A DNA stretch of 48,647 bases from contig CANRHI010000002.1 of assembly GCA_947630365.1 (NCBI GenBank), positions 1 through 48,647 of the forward strand. Reading direction: 5' to 3'. This DNA comes from an uncultured Clostridia bacterium (GTDB taxonomy: Bacteria; Bacillota; Clostridia; Christensenellales; Borkfalkiaceae). Position 1 is the first letter of the stretch, and every line of letters starts with the position of its first letter. This document shows, one piece after another, positions 1-15,200 of the stretch. A program made the position numbers and the translations under genes. The notes below the pieces were generated by a model that made no database searches, was not told where the DNA came from, and saw only the letters and a list, made by a program, of their open reading frames with translations.

Positions 1-10
1 CGGCCAAAAG

Positions 11-138
11 GCCTACCCTTTTCCAAAGGGGAGGCTCCCGCGGAGCGGGTGGTGGGGATTGCCATTCGCGCATCCGTGCTCCCATCCCCACCCGTCTGCC
101 CGAGGGCAGCCACCCTCCCCTTCCCGGAAGGGTAGGGC
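11..138 (+). repeat. Palindromic intergenic repeat, family A, copy 1
   Basis: A GC-rich element of about 128 bp. It starts with CCTACCC and ends with GGGTAGG, and contains smaller hairpins such as GTCTGCCCGAGGGCAGCC and a CCCGCGGAGCGGG arm. Two further copies lie at 23739-23867 and, inverted, at 40828-40958. The outer arms are conserved and the central stretch of about 30 bp varies. It has no coding capacity that I can support. The rest of the upstream region (139-266) shows no convincing sigma-A promoter for the giant gene that follows. Confidence 0.85.
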
Positions 139-280
139 GCCCCCCAAGGCGCCCCCAAGGTGCCCCCCTCCCATAAGAAAAACGGAAAAGTCGCCAAAGC
201 TGCCGAGGAACGGGCGGCGCGGCGTGGAAATATAGCAAACGTGAGCAAAAATAGAAATTTATTGATAAGGAGAGAATACA

Positions 281-3200
281 ATGCGAACGATGTCATGGAA
301 AAAATGGATAATTGGGATGTTGAGCATCCTTGTTGTCGTTTTTGCCGCGCTCGGCTTCAAATTCATGCCCGTCTCGGCGGAAGCTATAACCGTGGATGAC
401 CCGGATGATCTCTACAATACAGTCCTTGGCGCATCCACGGACAAAAAGACTGAAATTCAGCTCACAGAGGATATTAAGCTGAATAGCTATTTGTGGGTGA
501 GTTCGGGGTGTGACGTCACCATTGACTTAAACGGGCACAAGCTTTCTAATGTAACTGGTCAATGGGTCATTGTAATAGCAGACAACGGCAAATTGACCCT
601 TGTTGATAGCAGCAATGGCGGTGGCGTTATCACCAATGAGATACAGTATTCCGGTTGTTCGCTGATTTATAATTACGGAACGCTTATCACGGGTGTCAAT
701 TTGACTGTCCCCGCAACCAGCACTGTGGGTTATACATCCACAAATGACGTCACGATCCTTAGCGCCCCGAGCAGTGCCGCTGCTGCGGGGAAATATGCTA
801 AGCCCTCCGTTACGGTCACGGGCGGGAAATTGCAGGGTCCCGTGCAGGGCGCGGTCATCAATTTGGTCGATTCTAACCTCACCGTTGAGGGCGGCACTTT
901 TGTTCCCAATCCTGCCTCCGATGGCAACAGCCCGAGCGTAAAAAAGATTTTCTCCGTAAGCACGCTGCAGATTAACGGCTCGCAGCAAGACCGAACAATT
1001 GAGGCGGCAAAAGCGTCGGTGCAAGCCGATTTGGATGGCTACAAGCCTTATCGCAGCTCTACCGTTACGGTCACGGGCGGCGATTTTACCGCGTTCAAGT
1101 CCGATTACGGCGACATATTGATCGATCCGAATATCAAAGTCGGTTATTACATTCAAACGGATGACGGGCTTGGCCTTGTAGGCGGAGCAACGGGTGAGAT
1201 GATCGATATCGACACCATCACCGTTACGCTCGACGGCGAGAGCGCTTGGGGCAAAGACCTCTCCGCCTATACGCCCGACGGCAAATGGATGGAGCTCTAC
1301 GACCCTTCTATCTCCGCGGAGAAGTACTACGTTGTGAGGGACATTACCGAAGACAACGCGGGCGCGACGATCACCGTAGGGAACGACAAGAAATTTTATG
1401 CGGACTTTGACGGTGCATGGGCAGCCCTCGGGAAGACCACCGAGGACCGCACGCTCACGCTCCTCAATGACGTGAACACCGAACAGCTCGATTTTTCCAA
1501 CATGAGCGGGAACATCACGCTTGATTTGAACGGGAAAAAATTGACGGTAACGCGCAGCGAGTCGTCGTCGAGGGGGCATATTGATTTTGGCTCGCAGCGG
1601 GTCAATCTGAAAGAAAAAGAAATTTCGCTCACCGTGAAAGACAGCAAGGAAAGCGGCGGCGAGATCGTTCTCGACACTCCGAGCGACGGGTCGATCAGCA
1701 CGAACGGCTTTATCTATATCAATAATTATGCAAAATTCACGTTGGAGAGCGGCACCATCCGCCAGACGGGCTACTTCCCCGCAAGCTATAAAGAAGCGAC
1801 CCAATCGGACGACAAAGCCGACGAGGCAATTTTCCATTTGAGCTGCCCTGCCGACGCGCAGGATGTCGTCACGATCAAGGGCGGCAACATCATCTCGGAG
1901 ATCCATTACGGAACGAAAGAAGCGCCCGGCGAGCAGACTTCCTCTCCCTATCTTATGTCGTGGTATGTTGATACGTCTGACTACGAATTGAACTTCGAGA
2001 CGGGCACAAAATACAACGAAAAGACGAAAATCTTCAAATTTGATTTAACGGATTACATCATCAACAATAGCAAAACGAGCGTTTTCTCCTGGAATTTTAA
2101 CGACAAGGACTCGGGACAGTGGGATGCCCTCGGCAATACGTTCGAAGGTCTCACCTTCAGCGCCTACGGTATCCATTATATGCTTTCCAACTTTACGAAA
2201 AGCGATAATTTCCTCGCCGGCGACGGGAAAGCATACGAAACGCTGCAAGAGGCAATCGGTCATACGGAAAAAGGCTCCTCCATCACCGTGCTTAAGGATG
2301 GGCTCACGATCGACGCGGCCATCACGCTCGACGGGATCGCGCTCGACCTCGACCGCAACAGGAACTTCACCTTAAATCTTGGGGACGGCGGCTCGCTCAC
2401 CCTCAAGAACGGTGCGAAGCTCCTCCACGGCACGCTCGAGGGCGGCGTTACGGTCGATGGCGGCGCGACGTTCGATGGCGTGACCATAACGGGCGATGTC
2501 TCGGTCGCGGGCGATACGACCATGGAGGGCGCGACCGTGAATGGCAATGTTACGGTCACGAGCGGCACGCTCACTATTCCGAGCGGTACATACGAGAATG
2601 TCACCATCAATTCGGGCGCGAGCGCGTACATCACGGGCGGCTATTTCAAGGGCAGCCAGATTGAGTCTCTCGACCAATACTTCGCCACGGCGCGCGGCGC
2701 GTATATCGAGGCGGGCAAGAGCTATGTCCCTGCTTCTATGTACGAAGTGAAGATCGCCCCCAACCTTGCGGCACAGACTTGGTTTAATGGATATTACAAC
2801 AATGGAGACGGGACGGAATTTCAAATCGCCTCGGAAGCCGAATGGAATGCCTTCGCGCTCTATGTTTCGAGCGGCGTGTACAATTTCCAAGGCAAGACCG
2901 TGAAGCTGACGGCAGACCTTAATTTCAAGTACAATTACGAAAATGAAGGTATCGCCGGCGCTTCCTATGGGCAGGACAACGAAGAATTGGATTTCTTCCC
3001 CGCCGGCAACCAAAAGAATCCCTTCAACGGCACGTTCGATGGGAATAATCAGACGATCACGGGCGTCCACGTCGTCGAGATCAACGCGGGTATCTTCGGC
3101 GGAACGGGCGGCTCCGCAACGATCAACAGCCTCACCGTTTCGAATTCCCTGTTCGAAGGCGGGAAGGGCTTCGGCTACTTCGATGAATTCAACACCGAAA

Positions 3201-6200
3201 GCGGCTGGGTCTTTGTCGGCGGCGTCGTCGCGCAGGGCAATTTGGGACATTCCACAAAGGAGGCTGCCGCGAAAAATATCACGGTGAGCGGCGTCACCCT
3301 CTCGCAAAAAGGGCGCGGTTCCATCATGGGCGGCGGCTTCATCGGGCAGACGTGGAGCACTCTCTACCTCGAAAATATTACGGTGGATAACGTCAAGCTC
3401 GATGGCAGCTGGAAGATGGGCGGCGTGGTCGGCTTCACCGAGGCAAGCGTCCACATCATCAAGGGCACCGTCGAGAATGTTGAATCCCTGAATAAGGACT
3501 GCGCGTATTTCGGCTCGGTCATGGGGCAGCTGGTCGGCGATTCCCTTACGCTCGAAAGCACCACCGTTGCGTCCCCCGATAGTTATTTGGTCGGCGGCGC
3601 GGACGCGGGCAACGCAGACAAAAATATTGAGATCGGCGGCGTCGGCACGGATATTCAGGCGCAAGGCACCGCCGATAAGACGAAAAACAGCCTCTACGGC
3701 GACCACGAGCTTGCTCCCAAGGTCGATGTTCCCAAGGCAGAGGAAGAAGCCGGGGACGGCTTTAAGGTCAACTTTACCGAGCAGCAGATCCCGAGCGACG
3801 CATATCAGGCTGACGGCGTCGCCATGATCCACCATGCAGACGGCTCATTCACGAGTTATGATAATCTCCAAACGGCGCTCAACGAGGCACGGAACGGCGA
3901 AACTGTCGTCCTCATGCAGAACGTAGAAAATGGCGCCTTCACGGTTTCGGAAGGGAAAAACTTCACCCTTGACCTCAACGGGCACAGCATTACCGGCACG
4001 GGCAATGCAGACGTCATCACGATTAAACAAGGCGCAACGCTCACCATTCTCGGTGATGCGGGTAGCGCCATCACGGGCTACGGCGGCGACTACGTCATCA
4101 ACAACGAGGGAAACCTCACGCTTGGCGACAAGGAGAAACAGCACGCCGAGTTTGCCGTGAACAGCGAGCCCGGTAAGGCTTCCTCCTCCACCGTCCGCAA
4201 CGCGGGCACGCTTGAGATTTACGGCGGCACTTACGACAATAACAATACTCCTGCACTCGCGGCCGTCAAGCAGGAAGAAAACGGCAGCCTCACCATTTAC
4301 GGCGGTACGTTCAACGGGCAGCTCCAACTCGTCGGAGAGGCGACCATCAGCGGCGGTACGTTCAACGCCCTTGTGTTCTCCGATTATCAGAGCGAGGCCA
4401 TGCAGGGCCACGTCACCGTTACGGACGGCACCTTTACAAGCCAGTTCCAGGTTTTCGGCGAGGCAACGATCCAAGGCGGCGAGTTCCAGGGGAGCGTCTA
4501 CGTCTTCGAAAATAGCCAGCACGGTGATCATACAGACATGACCACGCATTCCCTCAAGATCGAGGGCGGCACCTTCAGCGGGAAGGTCGATACGCTCCAT
4601 TTCGGCTCTTGGGAGCAGAAGTATGTAGAAGGCTCGATTACAGTTGAGCCCGCCGAGGGCAATACGGTCACCTTCAAGGAAGGCGCGACCCTGCCCGACG
4701 CGCGCTACTTCGCAGACGAGAAGAACCTTCCCGTTGCGGACGGAAGCGGCAACTACGTCTCCGCGCCCGCGGATAACAGCCAAGTCGTCGCCCACATCGG
4801 CAGCGTTGGGTATGAGACCTTGCAAGCCGCACTCGACGTGGCGAAAAACGGCGAGACTGTCGTCCTCGCGGGCGATATCACCAACGAAGATATCACCGTC
4901 AAGGCGGGCACCAATGCCACCCTCGACCTCAACGGGCACAGCATTACCGGCACGGGCAATGCAGACGTTATTATGGTCGAAAAAGACGCAACGCTCACCA
5001 TTATCGGCGTCACAGGCAGCATTAACGGTTTTGGTGGCCACTACGTCATCGAAAACCACGGCACGCTCAACCTCGGCGAAGAGGGGGGCGATCACAACGG
5101 TTTTACTGTTAACAGTTCGGCGGGCGTAGGTTCCTCCTCGACGATCGCCAACAAGACGACCGAAGGCGCAACGCCCAAGATCACCATTTACGGCGGCACC
5201 TACGCGAATGAGAACGAGCCCAATCTCGCTGCGATCAAGAGCGAGCCCAACACCGAGCTCTATGTGAAGGGCGGTACGTTCGGCGAAAGGGGCAATGACA
5301 AGGCCGGTCAGCTTCAGATCATCGGCGAGGCCGAGATCTCCGGCGGTACGTTCTACTCGATCGTATTCTCCGATTATCAGACCTCGGGCGAGGAATTCGC
5401 CGGTGGCGACCTCAAAATCACGGGCGGCGAATTTGAAGGCCAAGTTCAATTCTACGGCTCGGGCGAAATCGGTGGCGGTACCTTCCAGTCGATCGTTGTG
5501 GAAGCGGGAGAGCCCAATAATGTTCAACCCGGAGCCCATAAAGGTACACTTACGATCAACGACGGCACGTTCAAAGGGCAGATCCAGACGGAAGGCGAGC
5601 TCACCATCAACGGTGGCAATTTCACCAAGTCCGAAGGTTACGGCATTGTAGCTTGGAGAAGCGGCAACCTTCAAGGTACCGTTGCCATTCACGGCGGTAC
5701 GTTCAGCGGCAAAATCATCGCCTACAACACCGGGGTTACGGTCGATAAGGATGCGATCTCCATTGAGCCCGATACCGAAAACGGCAAGACGGTTACGTTC
5801 ACGTCGGCGGACGCGCTCCCCAACCCGCAGTACTTCACCGACCCGACGGATATCCCCGTTTCGGACGGCGCGGGCAACTACATTTCAGGCGGCGAGCACA
5901 CAGCCGTCGCCCATATCGGCAGCGTCGGGTACGAAAAACTGCAAGACGCGATCAATGCGGCGAAGAGCGGCGAGACAGTCACCCTCTTTGCGGATACGAC
6001 CGAGGATATCACCGTCAACTTCGAGGGCGCGAACTTCTCGGGCTCTGAAGGCAAGACGCTCACCCTCATCATCAACGCGAAACTTACCAATAAGAAAGGC
6101 CCCACCATTCTTGTGACGAAAGAGGGCACGCTCTATCTCAAGGGCACGGGGCAGGTCGACAGCGTTGTTCACCGTCAGGCGGCGCTCTATGTCGGCGCAG

Positions 6201-9200
6201 ATTCCACCGTTATCGTTGGCGAGAAAGCCGCGGGCATTGCGCTTGCTACCGACAAACTCTCCTTCACGCGCAGTTTGGAAGCGGGCGACAGCGACAATGA
6301 CGATGGCGGAAATTCCTACTATACCATCCTCAACACGGGCAAACTCACCATTGAGAACGCCGAAGTGATGAAGACTACCGATGGCAAGAGGCACGTGTAC
6401 AGCGCGCTCATCGTCAACCAGAAGACCGCTGGCCATACACCTACCCTCATCATCAACGGTGGCGTGTATGGCGACGCGCGCACTACCGTCAAGACAGAGC
6501 CCGGTACCGTGACCGAGATCAACGGCGGTACATTCGCGGGTCAGATCTGCGATATGGGCAAGACGACGATCACGGATGGCGAGTTTGACGGTATTGTGTT
6601 CTCGTACACCGGGAAAGCGGAAGGCGAAAAACTGACCATTGAGGGCGGCACGTTCAATGCGCAAGTTCAGGCGTATAGCGAAACGACCATCTCGGGCGGT
6701 ACGTTCAAAGACAACGTCTTTACGCACGGAGACACCAAGGAAGCGGATCTCACCATCACGGGCGGTACTTTCGCGGGCAAGGTCTATGCACAGAGCGAAG
6801 ATAACAAGCTCACCATCGATCCCGGTGATGATGGCGTTAAGTTTACTTCGACGGCGACCCTGCCCGATGTGAAGTACTTCGCAGACGAGAAGAATATCCC
6901 CGTTTCGGATGGGGAAGGCAACTACGTCTCCAAGTCCGCAGAGAACAGCAAAGTCGTCGCCCACATCGGCAACGTTGGGTATTCTACCCTTCAGGCTGCG
7001 CTCGACGCGGCGACGGTAGGTCAGACTGTCGTCCTTGCGGACGATGTAACTGGTCCCATCACCGTATCGAACGCCAACAAGATCACGCTCAATTTGAACG
7101 GTCACAGCATTATCGGGAACGTAAAAGGAACGGCGACGATCACCGTAGAGGTTGGCGCAGATCTCACCATTGTGGGCGACATCGAGGGCAGCCAGATCGC
7201 AGGCTCGAACGACTACTATGTCGTCAACAACCTCGGCACACTCACCCTCAAAGGCACAAATCTTGTCGTCGAGAATCCCGAGGAAGGCAAGACGGCTGCG
7301 ACCTCGTCGCTCGTGCGCAACGCAGGCAAGCTCACCATTGAGAGCGGCACTTACACATCGCGCACGTCAGCGGTAAAGGATTCGGTCGTGGAAGGCCACT
7401 TCAACGCCGTAAAGAACGAGTCCAAGAAAGGGGAAACCGCCGACCTCGCCGAGCTTTCTATCGAAGGCGGCACGTTCGACGGCTTGATCCTTGCCTACGG
7501 CAACACTACCATTTCGGGCGGCACGTTCAATTACCTTGTGGGCGGTGGCAACAATCAGCCGAATCCCGAGGGTGTAAACACGACGGGCAAGCTCAAAATC
7601 ACGGGCGGTACGTTCGAGGCAATGGTGCAGTCCTTCGTCGAAGTGGAAATTTCGAGCGAATCCGGGCATGAGCCCGAATTCAAGAAGCAGGTCCACCTTT
7701 CCAACAAGGGCACCATCAGCGGCGGTAAATTCGGCACGCAGGATGCAAACGGCGTTTCGCTCGTGGTTGAAAGCGGCATAGAGGGCGATGTCACCATTAC
7801 GGGCGGCACGTTCGATAAGCAGATCCAAACCAACAGTGGGCTCGTCATTGAGGGCGGCACCTTCGGGAGCGTCGTCGCTATGGAAAAAGAAAGCAACAAG
7901 GGCAAGGTCACCGTCAAGGGCGGTACCTATAACGGTGCGATTTTCGCCTATAGCGCGGACGAAGGGCACAGCGTTGTGGATAAGGACGCGGTTACGATCG
8001 ATCCCGATGCGGATAAGACCGTTACCTTCACAGAGCAGGCGAATGTTCCCAACGCGGATTACTTCGCCGACCCGACGGATATCCCCGTCTATCACGGAGG
8101 CCAATTCGTCAGCGGGCAAGACGCGCCGCAGGCAAACGATGTCGTTGCGACGGTCAAGACGGCGGAGGGCGTCGAGTACTCTTTCACTTCTCTCGAGGAA
8201 GCCCTCGGGCATGCGGTCGACGGCGACACCGTCACGTTGCAGAAGGAGACGGCGCAGGAGACCTACGTCATCGATAAGAACATCACGATCGACCTCAATA
8301 GACAAACGCTCAACGGCAAGCTCGTTGTGAATGCGGAGAAGGAAGTCACCGTGAAGGACGGCACCATTACGGGCACCGCAAACGGCTATGTCATCGAGAA
8401 CAACGGCACGCTCACCATCGAAAATGTCACCGTGAACGGCGGTAGCACCACCTCGTCCCTTGTTGTCAATCACAAGGGCGGCGGACTCACCATTTCGGGC
8501 GGCAGCTACACGAGCGACTTCATCGCCATCAAGAACGAGACGGGCGCCACCCTCACCATCAGTGGCGGCACGTTCGGCAGCACGGGTCACAGGGCTCTTC
8601 TCAACTACGGCACGGCGACCGTGAACGGCGGCACCTTCGAGGGCGACGTGGCTTCCATTTCGAAGAAGGGCGACCCCGACGGCGACAACGAAGGCGTCAA
8701 GCTCACCATCACGGCGGGCACCTTCGAGAAGGGCATCCACGGCTACACCATCGAGTATGCGGAAGGCGCTTGGGGCGAAGCCGTACAGAGCGAGCCCGCG
8801 GGCGTCATCGAGATCGCGCCCACGGAGGAGAACCAAATCACGCTCACAGAAGTGCCGTATGCGCATTACTTCAAGAAAGGCTATGTCGCAGGCGAGAAGC
8901 AAGGGGACGGCACCTACAAGGTCGTTTCCGGCACCTACTATGCGGAGATCGAGGGCGTTGGGTATGCGACGGTCACGGACGCGCTTGCCGCAGCGACGGA
9001 AGGGCAGACCGTGAAGCTCATCCGCGATGTGACCGAGGACGTCACCGTTTCGAACACCAACAAGATCACCCTCGATTTGAACGGATACACCCTCACGGGC
9101 ACGGGCACGGCAGTCACCCTCTACGTGGAAGATAGTGCCACCCTCACCGTCATCGGCGAAGACGCGGACAGCAAAATCGTCGGCAAGGCCGGCAAATACA

Positions 9201-12200
9201 CCATCGAGAACCACGGCACGCTCATCCTCGGCGACGAGGCGGGCAAGTACGCCGGCTTCACGGTGGATAACGCGGCAAATGGCGGAGCGCGTTCCTCCAC
9301 CATCGATAACCACGGCACGCTCACCGTTTACGGCGGTACCTACAAGAACAGCAACACTTCCCCGCTCGCGGCGATCAAGAGCGAACCCGACGGCACGCTC
9401 ACCATCCACGGCGGCACGTTCGACGGTCAGCTTCAGATCGCCGGCGAAGCGGCGATCGCGGACGGCACGTTTAACGGCATTGTGTTCTCCGATTATCAGA
9501 ATCTCTCGGATGGCGGTGTTGCCAAGGGCAACCTCAAGATCACGGGCGGCACGTTTACGGAGAAAGTCTACGTGTTCGGCGATGCGACCATCGAAAACGG
9601 CACGTTCGGGAAGGACGTGTACGCCTTCACGGATAACTATGCCGGCGACAAGACCGAGGCCAACCTCACCGTCAAGGGCGGCACGTTCGAGGGCAATGTC
9701 GACGTTATGAACTACAACGGAGACAGAAAGCCCCAGGATGCGGAAGGCATGCTCACCGTTTCGGGCGGCACGATCAACGCAGCGCAGGCCGCGAACCTCA
9801 CCAGCAAAGACCTCGAGCTTGAAAAGGTCGTAGTCTTGGAGGGCGGCAAGTACGTCATCAAGGATAAGTCGGAAGCGACCGCGGGTAGCATCTACTTCGG
9901 CCGTTCGGCGACTGAATTCGATGTGAAGAACCTCTATTCGGATAGCACCAACGACAACAGCCGCGTTGCTTACCGCACGGATGGCGGCAGCGGCGAATGG
10001 CTGGTCGTCACCTTCACGGACTTCAAGGAAATCGCCAAGGCGGACATTGAGGCATACTACAATTCCAAGCTCGCTTCGGTGGAATACGAAGAAGCGCAAA
10101 AAACGGAGCTCGAAGAGATCCTCGAACACGCGAAACAGCACATCGGCAGCATTAACTATGTCGACGGTGTGAAGGGCGTTCAGGAGATCAACACCCACCT
10201 CGAAACGGCGAAGGCGAGCATGGACGCCGTGCTCAACAAGGAGCAGGCGGGGCAGCTGCAAACCGCGATCACGGCGGCAGTCGAAGAGGTCAAGGATTAC
10301 GCGACGGATCTCAACGCGAACTTCACGGCAGAGCATACGATCGTCAAAGCCGAGCTCGACAAGATCAAGGCCGCCAAGTCGCAGGCGGAGCTCGATGTCA
10401 TCAAGGAAGCGGCGAAGAGCGCTATCCTTGCCTTCCACAACGCCATCGAATCGGCGGTCAACGAGTTCCACGTATACGCAGTCTCGAAGGGCGTCGATTT
10501 GAGCGACGAAAATCACAGCAGCTGCGACAAAACATACAGCGACAAAATCCGCGCGGCAGAGGACTATGCCGACATTACGACCCAGCTCAATACAGCGGAG
10601 GCGCATGTTGATAGTCACGTTCAGTCGGACTACAAAAAGAGCGTCACGACGAGAAAGGGCACCGCGAAGAAAGAGCTCATCGCGTATGCCGCAAGCCTCA
10701 ACTTCAAGACGGGGTCCGATGCCGACTACATCGACGCTCTCACAGCCGGTCTCGCGGAAATCGAGAAGGTTGACCCCGAGAACGGCGGCACCCTCGAGCA
10801 GGTGAACGATGCGCTCGCCACGGCGAAGGAGAACATCACCAAGTTCTACAACGCCATCGAAAACGCGGTCGTCCTCGTCACGAACTACGCGGTCACGAAC
10901 GGCATCGATGCCTCCGAAATCTCCGATGAGATCGCGGCGATCAGAGCCTCCAAGAAAGAGGGCACGCAAGCTACGGACGAAGGCAGCATTTTGAAGAATG
11001 TCGCCGCCGCGAAGGCAAAAGTCGATGAGCTCGTGGCGGACAATGTGGCGGCGGCTCTCAGAGCCCGCAAGGGCACCGCGACGACGGAAGTCGACGCCCT
11101 CGACGACGATTACCCCGATGACGCGGTAATCACAGGTGCGGTGACCGAAGCCAAGTCTGAAATTACAAACGCAAAAGACATTGATGCGGTCAATGCGGCG
11201 GTCGAAGAGGCAAAGGCAACCGTTGCGCTCCAAATCGCCAAACTGAACGCGATCAAAGACCTCGACGAGTTCATCAAAGATCGCTTCAGCAAAGACGCAA
11301 CCCCCGCGGTGTACACGAGCCGCAAGGCAAACATCGAGAGCGCGACGACGGTGGAACAGGTCAACGAGTATCGCGGGCTGGCGCTTGCCGAACTCACCGA
11401 CTTCCACAACGCGCTCCTTGCCGCCGAAGCCCGTGTGCGCTCGTATGCGACCGGCAAGGGGCTCGACCTCACCAAGGTAGTGGACGATACAACGCGCGGC
11501 GACGCTATCCACAAGAAACTTTGGGAAGCAAAGGCGACCGGGGAAATCGAAGAAAAAGTCACCGAGGCGAAAGGACTCGTCGACGGTTGGTTCACGACCG
11601 AGCTTGGGACCGCCAAGACGAATGCAGTCAATAACTTCAAGGCTTGGGCGAAGGGTCTCAACGAGCACTTCGATGATGCTCACAAGCTCATTCAGGATCA
11701 GGTCAAGACATTTGAAGGCGTAACCGACCTCACCGACCTTGCTTCCCGCCTCTCCAGCGCGCAGAACGCGGTGCAGAACCTCTTCAACGCGATGAAGAAT
11801 GCGGAAGAAGCCGTCCGCCTGTATGCCTTCATCAACGGCATCGATCCCGATGAGGGCACGCACGCAAGCGCCATTGCCACATTTGTCGATGAAATCTATC
11901 AAGCCGCAGATGAGCAAGCGGTCACCGACAAGCTCGCGGAAATCAAGAAAGCCATCGACGGGTACGTGACAGGCGACGAGCAAGCCGCCGTTTCGACTGC
12001 GAAGGGGAAGGTCGAAGAATATCTCCGAGAATATGTAGAGACTACATACACCCCAGACGGCGCAACGTACCTTGCAGATGGCACGGTAAGCAAGCTCATC
12101 TCCGACGCAGCGACGAACATTGCCGGAGACGGGACGATCGACACGAGGGCAGAACTCGAAGCGGCGATGCTCGAAGTTGTCGACAAGATCGATACCCGCA

Positions 12201-15200
12201 TTGCGATCATCAAGGCCGTCGCCGACCTCAACAAACTCGCCACGGATTATGAGCACGACATCAACCAATCCGAAGGCTCCCTGTATGATACATACAAGAA
12301 GGCGATCGAGGCGGCTACGACGGTGGAGGCCGTTGAGGTGGCTCGTGCCGCGGCGCTCGTTGCCATCGAAAACTTCCATGAAGCCATCGAGAGGGCGGTG
12401 CAAGACTTCGAGGCCTATGCCACGGAGAAAGGCTTCAACCTCGAGCACGATTCGGATGATTGCAAGACGGTATACGAAGCCAAACTCCGTGCCGCGAAGG
12501 ACTACTACGAGATGGATGCGGCTCTCCGCGAGGCAAAGGCGAAGATCGACAACCATGTTGCTTCCGCCGATCTCACAAAGGCGATCGAAGCAAGAAAGAC
12601 CAGCGCGAAGGCAGAGCTCAAAGCGCATGCCGAAAGCCTCGGCTTGGCGGCTTACGGCGTAGGCGACCCTCAGTACAACAGCAGCGTTGACCCGTATAAA
12701 GATGGTATCACGGCGATCAACGCGGCATCGGGTTCTGTCGAAGCCGTCAACACCGCGCTCGCAACGGCAAGGGCGAACGTTACGGCGTTCTACACCGCCA
12801 TCCAGAGCGCTGTTGACGAAGTCACGAACTACGCAACCTCGAATGGCATCGAAGTCTACAGGATCTCTGCTGAGATCGCGGCGATCAGAGCAGCCAAGAA
12901 AGAGGGCACGCAAGATACGGACGAGGACAGCATCAAGAAGGCCGTCGCCGACGCGAAGGCAAAAGTCAACACACTCGTGGCGAGCGACGTAGCGGCGGCT
13001 CTCGATGCCCGCAAAAAGAGCGCGAAAGAAGAAGTCGCGGCGATGGGCACGAAGTACAATGAGGACCCCGTGATCACAGCCGCACGCTCTACCGCCGAGC
13101 AAGCAATCACAGCGGCAGGCACCATTGAATCGGTCAACGAAGCCGTTGAGACGGCGAAGAACGCCATCGATCTTCAGGTCGCCAAGCTCGACGCGTGCGC
13201 AAATCTCGACGCCTATGTGAGCGAGCACTTCCTCGCCACTGCAAAGCCCGAAAGGCTTGAAAGCGACAAGAGCACCATCATGGCGAAGGAGAGCATCGAT
13301 GAGGTCAACAGCGCATACAACACCGCGCTTGCAGGGCTCACCTCCTTCTACAACAGCCTTGTCGATGCGGAGGCCCGTGCGCGTTCGTACGCCATGACCA
13401 ACGGCTTCGACCTCGGCGCCAATGTTCCCGGCGAGGAGCCCGTAAAGACTTGGGATGAGTACATCAAGGAAACCGTTTGGGCGGCGACCAAGACGGGCGA
13501 CGCCGAGACGGAAGGCACCGTCGAGAATAAGGTGAAGGCTGTTCAGGATAAGGTCGACACAGCCGCAGGCGACGCTCTCAAGACCGCAATTTCCGAAGCG
13601 CAAAGCTCGTTCACAACGTGGGCAGGGAACCTCAATACAAACTTCAAGAGCGGCCACGAGACCTTTGATACACAGAATACGTACATCGGCGGAGCGACGA
13701 GCGTTGCAGACCTTGCTACCCGTCTCTCCAACGCGCAGAACGCGATGCAGAATCTCTACAACGCGATGAAGAACGCCGAGGAAGCCATCCGCCTGTATGC
13801 CTTCATCAACGGCGTCGATCCCGACGAGGGCACGCACGCAGCCGACATCAAAGGCTTGATCGATACGATCATGAGTGCCGCGGATGAGGCGGCGGTCGCC
13901 ACAGCCCTTACGGCTGCCAAGACGGCTATCGACGGGTACGCGGTAGCCGATGAAAAAGAGGCCGTCGAGACTGCGAAGAAGAACGTCAAGACCTATCTCG
14001 AGACCTACGTCAAGAACACCTACGGCACGACCGACGGCGGGAAGTTCCTCCAAGACAGCGAAGTCAGCGACTTCATTACGGGTGCAGAAACGAGCATCGG
14101 CGGGAACGGAGGCATCACCACTGCCGAACAACTCGAAACGGCAATGCGCGAAGTCATCGAAAAGATCGACATCCGCATCGCCCAAATCGAAGCTGTGGAA
14201 GAGCTCAAGCTCCATGCCGATGGCTACAAGTTTGCGGCACGCACCGAGAACATCGAAGCCTACACGAACGGCAAGAATGCCATTGAAGCAGCCGATGCTT
14301 CCATCGAGGCGGTGAACAGCGCGCTTGCCACGGCGAAGGCCAACGTTACGGCGTTCTACAACGCGATCGAGGCGGCGGTCAACGAATTCCATCTCTACGC
14401 CATCTCGCAGGGCATCGACCTCACCCATGGGGAACACGTCTCTTGCGACACGACGTACAGCGGCAACATCCGCAATGCGACAAGCGACGATACGCTCGCG
14501 CAAGCGCTTGCAGCTGCCAAGAAGCACGTCAATGAACACGTGGAGCAGTCGGTCACGGCCGCCGTCAACGCGAGAAAGGCCACCGCAAAGGCAGAGCTCA
14601 AAGCGCACGCCCAAGGCCTCGGCTTCACCATCAACGACGAAGCGATCGCAAACAACATTGATGCGTATAACACCGGCATCAACAACATCGATGGCGCTTC
14701 GACCATCGACGACGTCAATGCCGCGCTCGCAACCGCGAAGGCGAACATCACGGCATTCTACAATGCCATCCAAAATGCCGTTACCGATGTTACGATCTAT
14801 GCAGTTTCGAACGGCATCGATGTCTCGAGGATCTCCGATGAGATCGCGGCGATCAGAGCTTCCAAGAACGAAGAAAATGCAGAGACCGAAGGCAGCATTT
14901 TGAAGGCCGTCGCCGCCGCGAAGGCAAAAGTCGATGAGCTCGTGAAGAGCGACGTAGCGGCAGCCCTTGCTACCCGCAAGACGACCGCGGCGGCAGAAGT
15001 CGACGCGATGGGCACGAAGTACAATGAGGATGCCGAGATCGTTGCCGAACGGACCGCCGCGAAGGATACGATTACCCACGCGAGCACGATCGAAGCCGTC
15101 AACAAGGCGGTCGATGACGCGCAAAAAGCCATCGATCTCCGCGTTGCCCAGCTCGACGCGATCGCCGAGATCGACGAGTATGCAACGACTTGCGGCTTCA

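Noticed and set aside
160..399. Possible 79-residue protein before the giant gene
   Set aside because: It overlaps the well-supported start and signal peptide of the giant gene, has no ribosome site, and begins in repeat-derived DNA.
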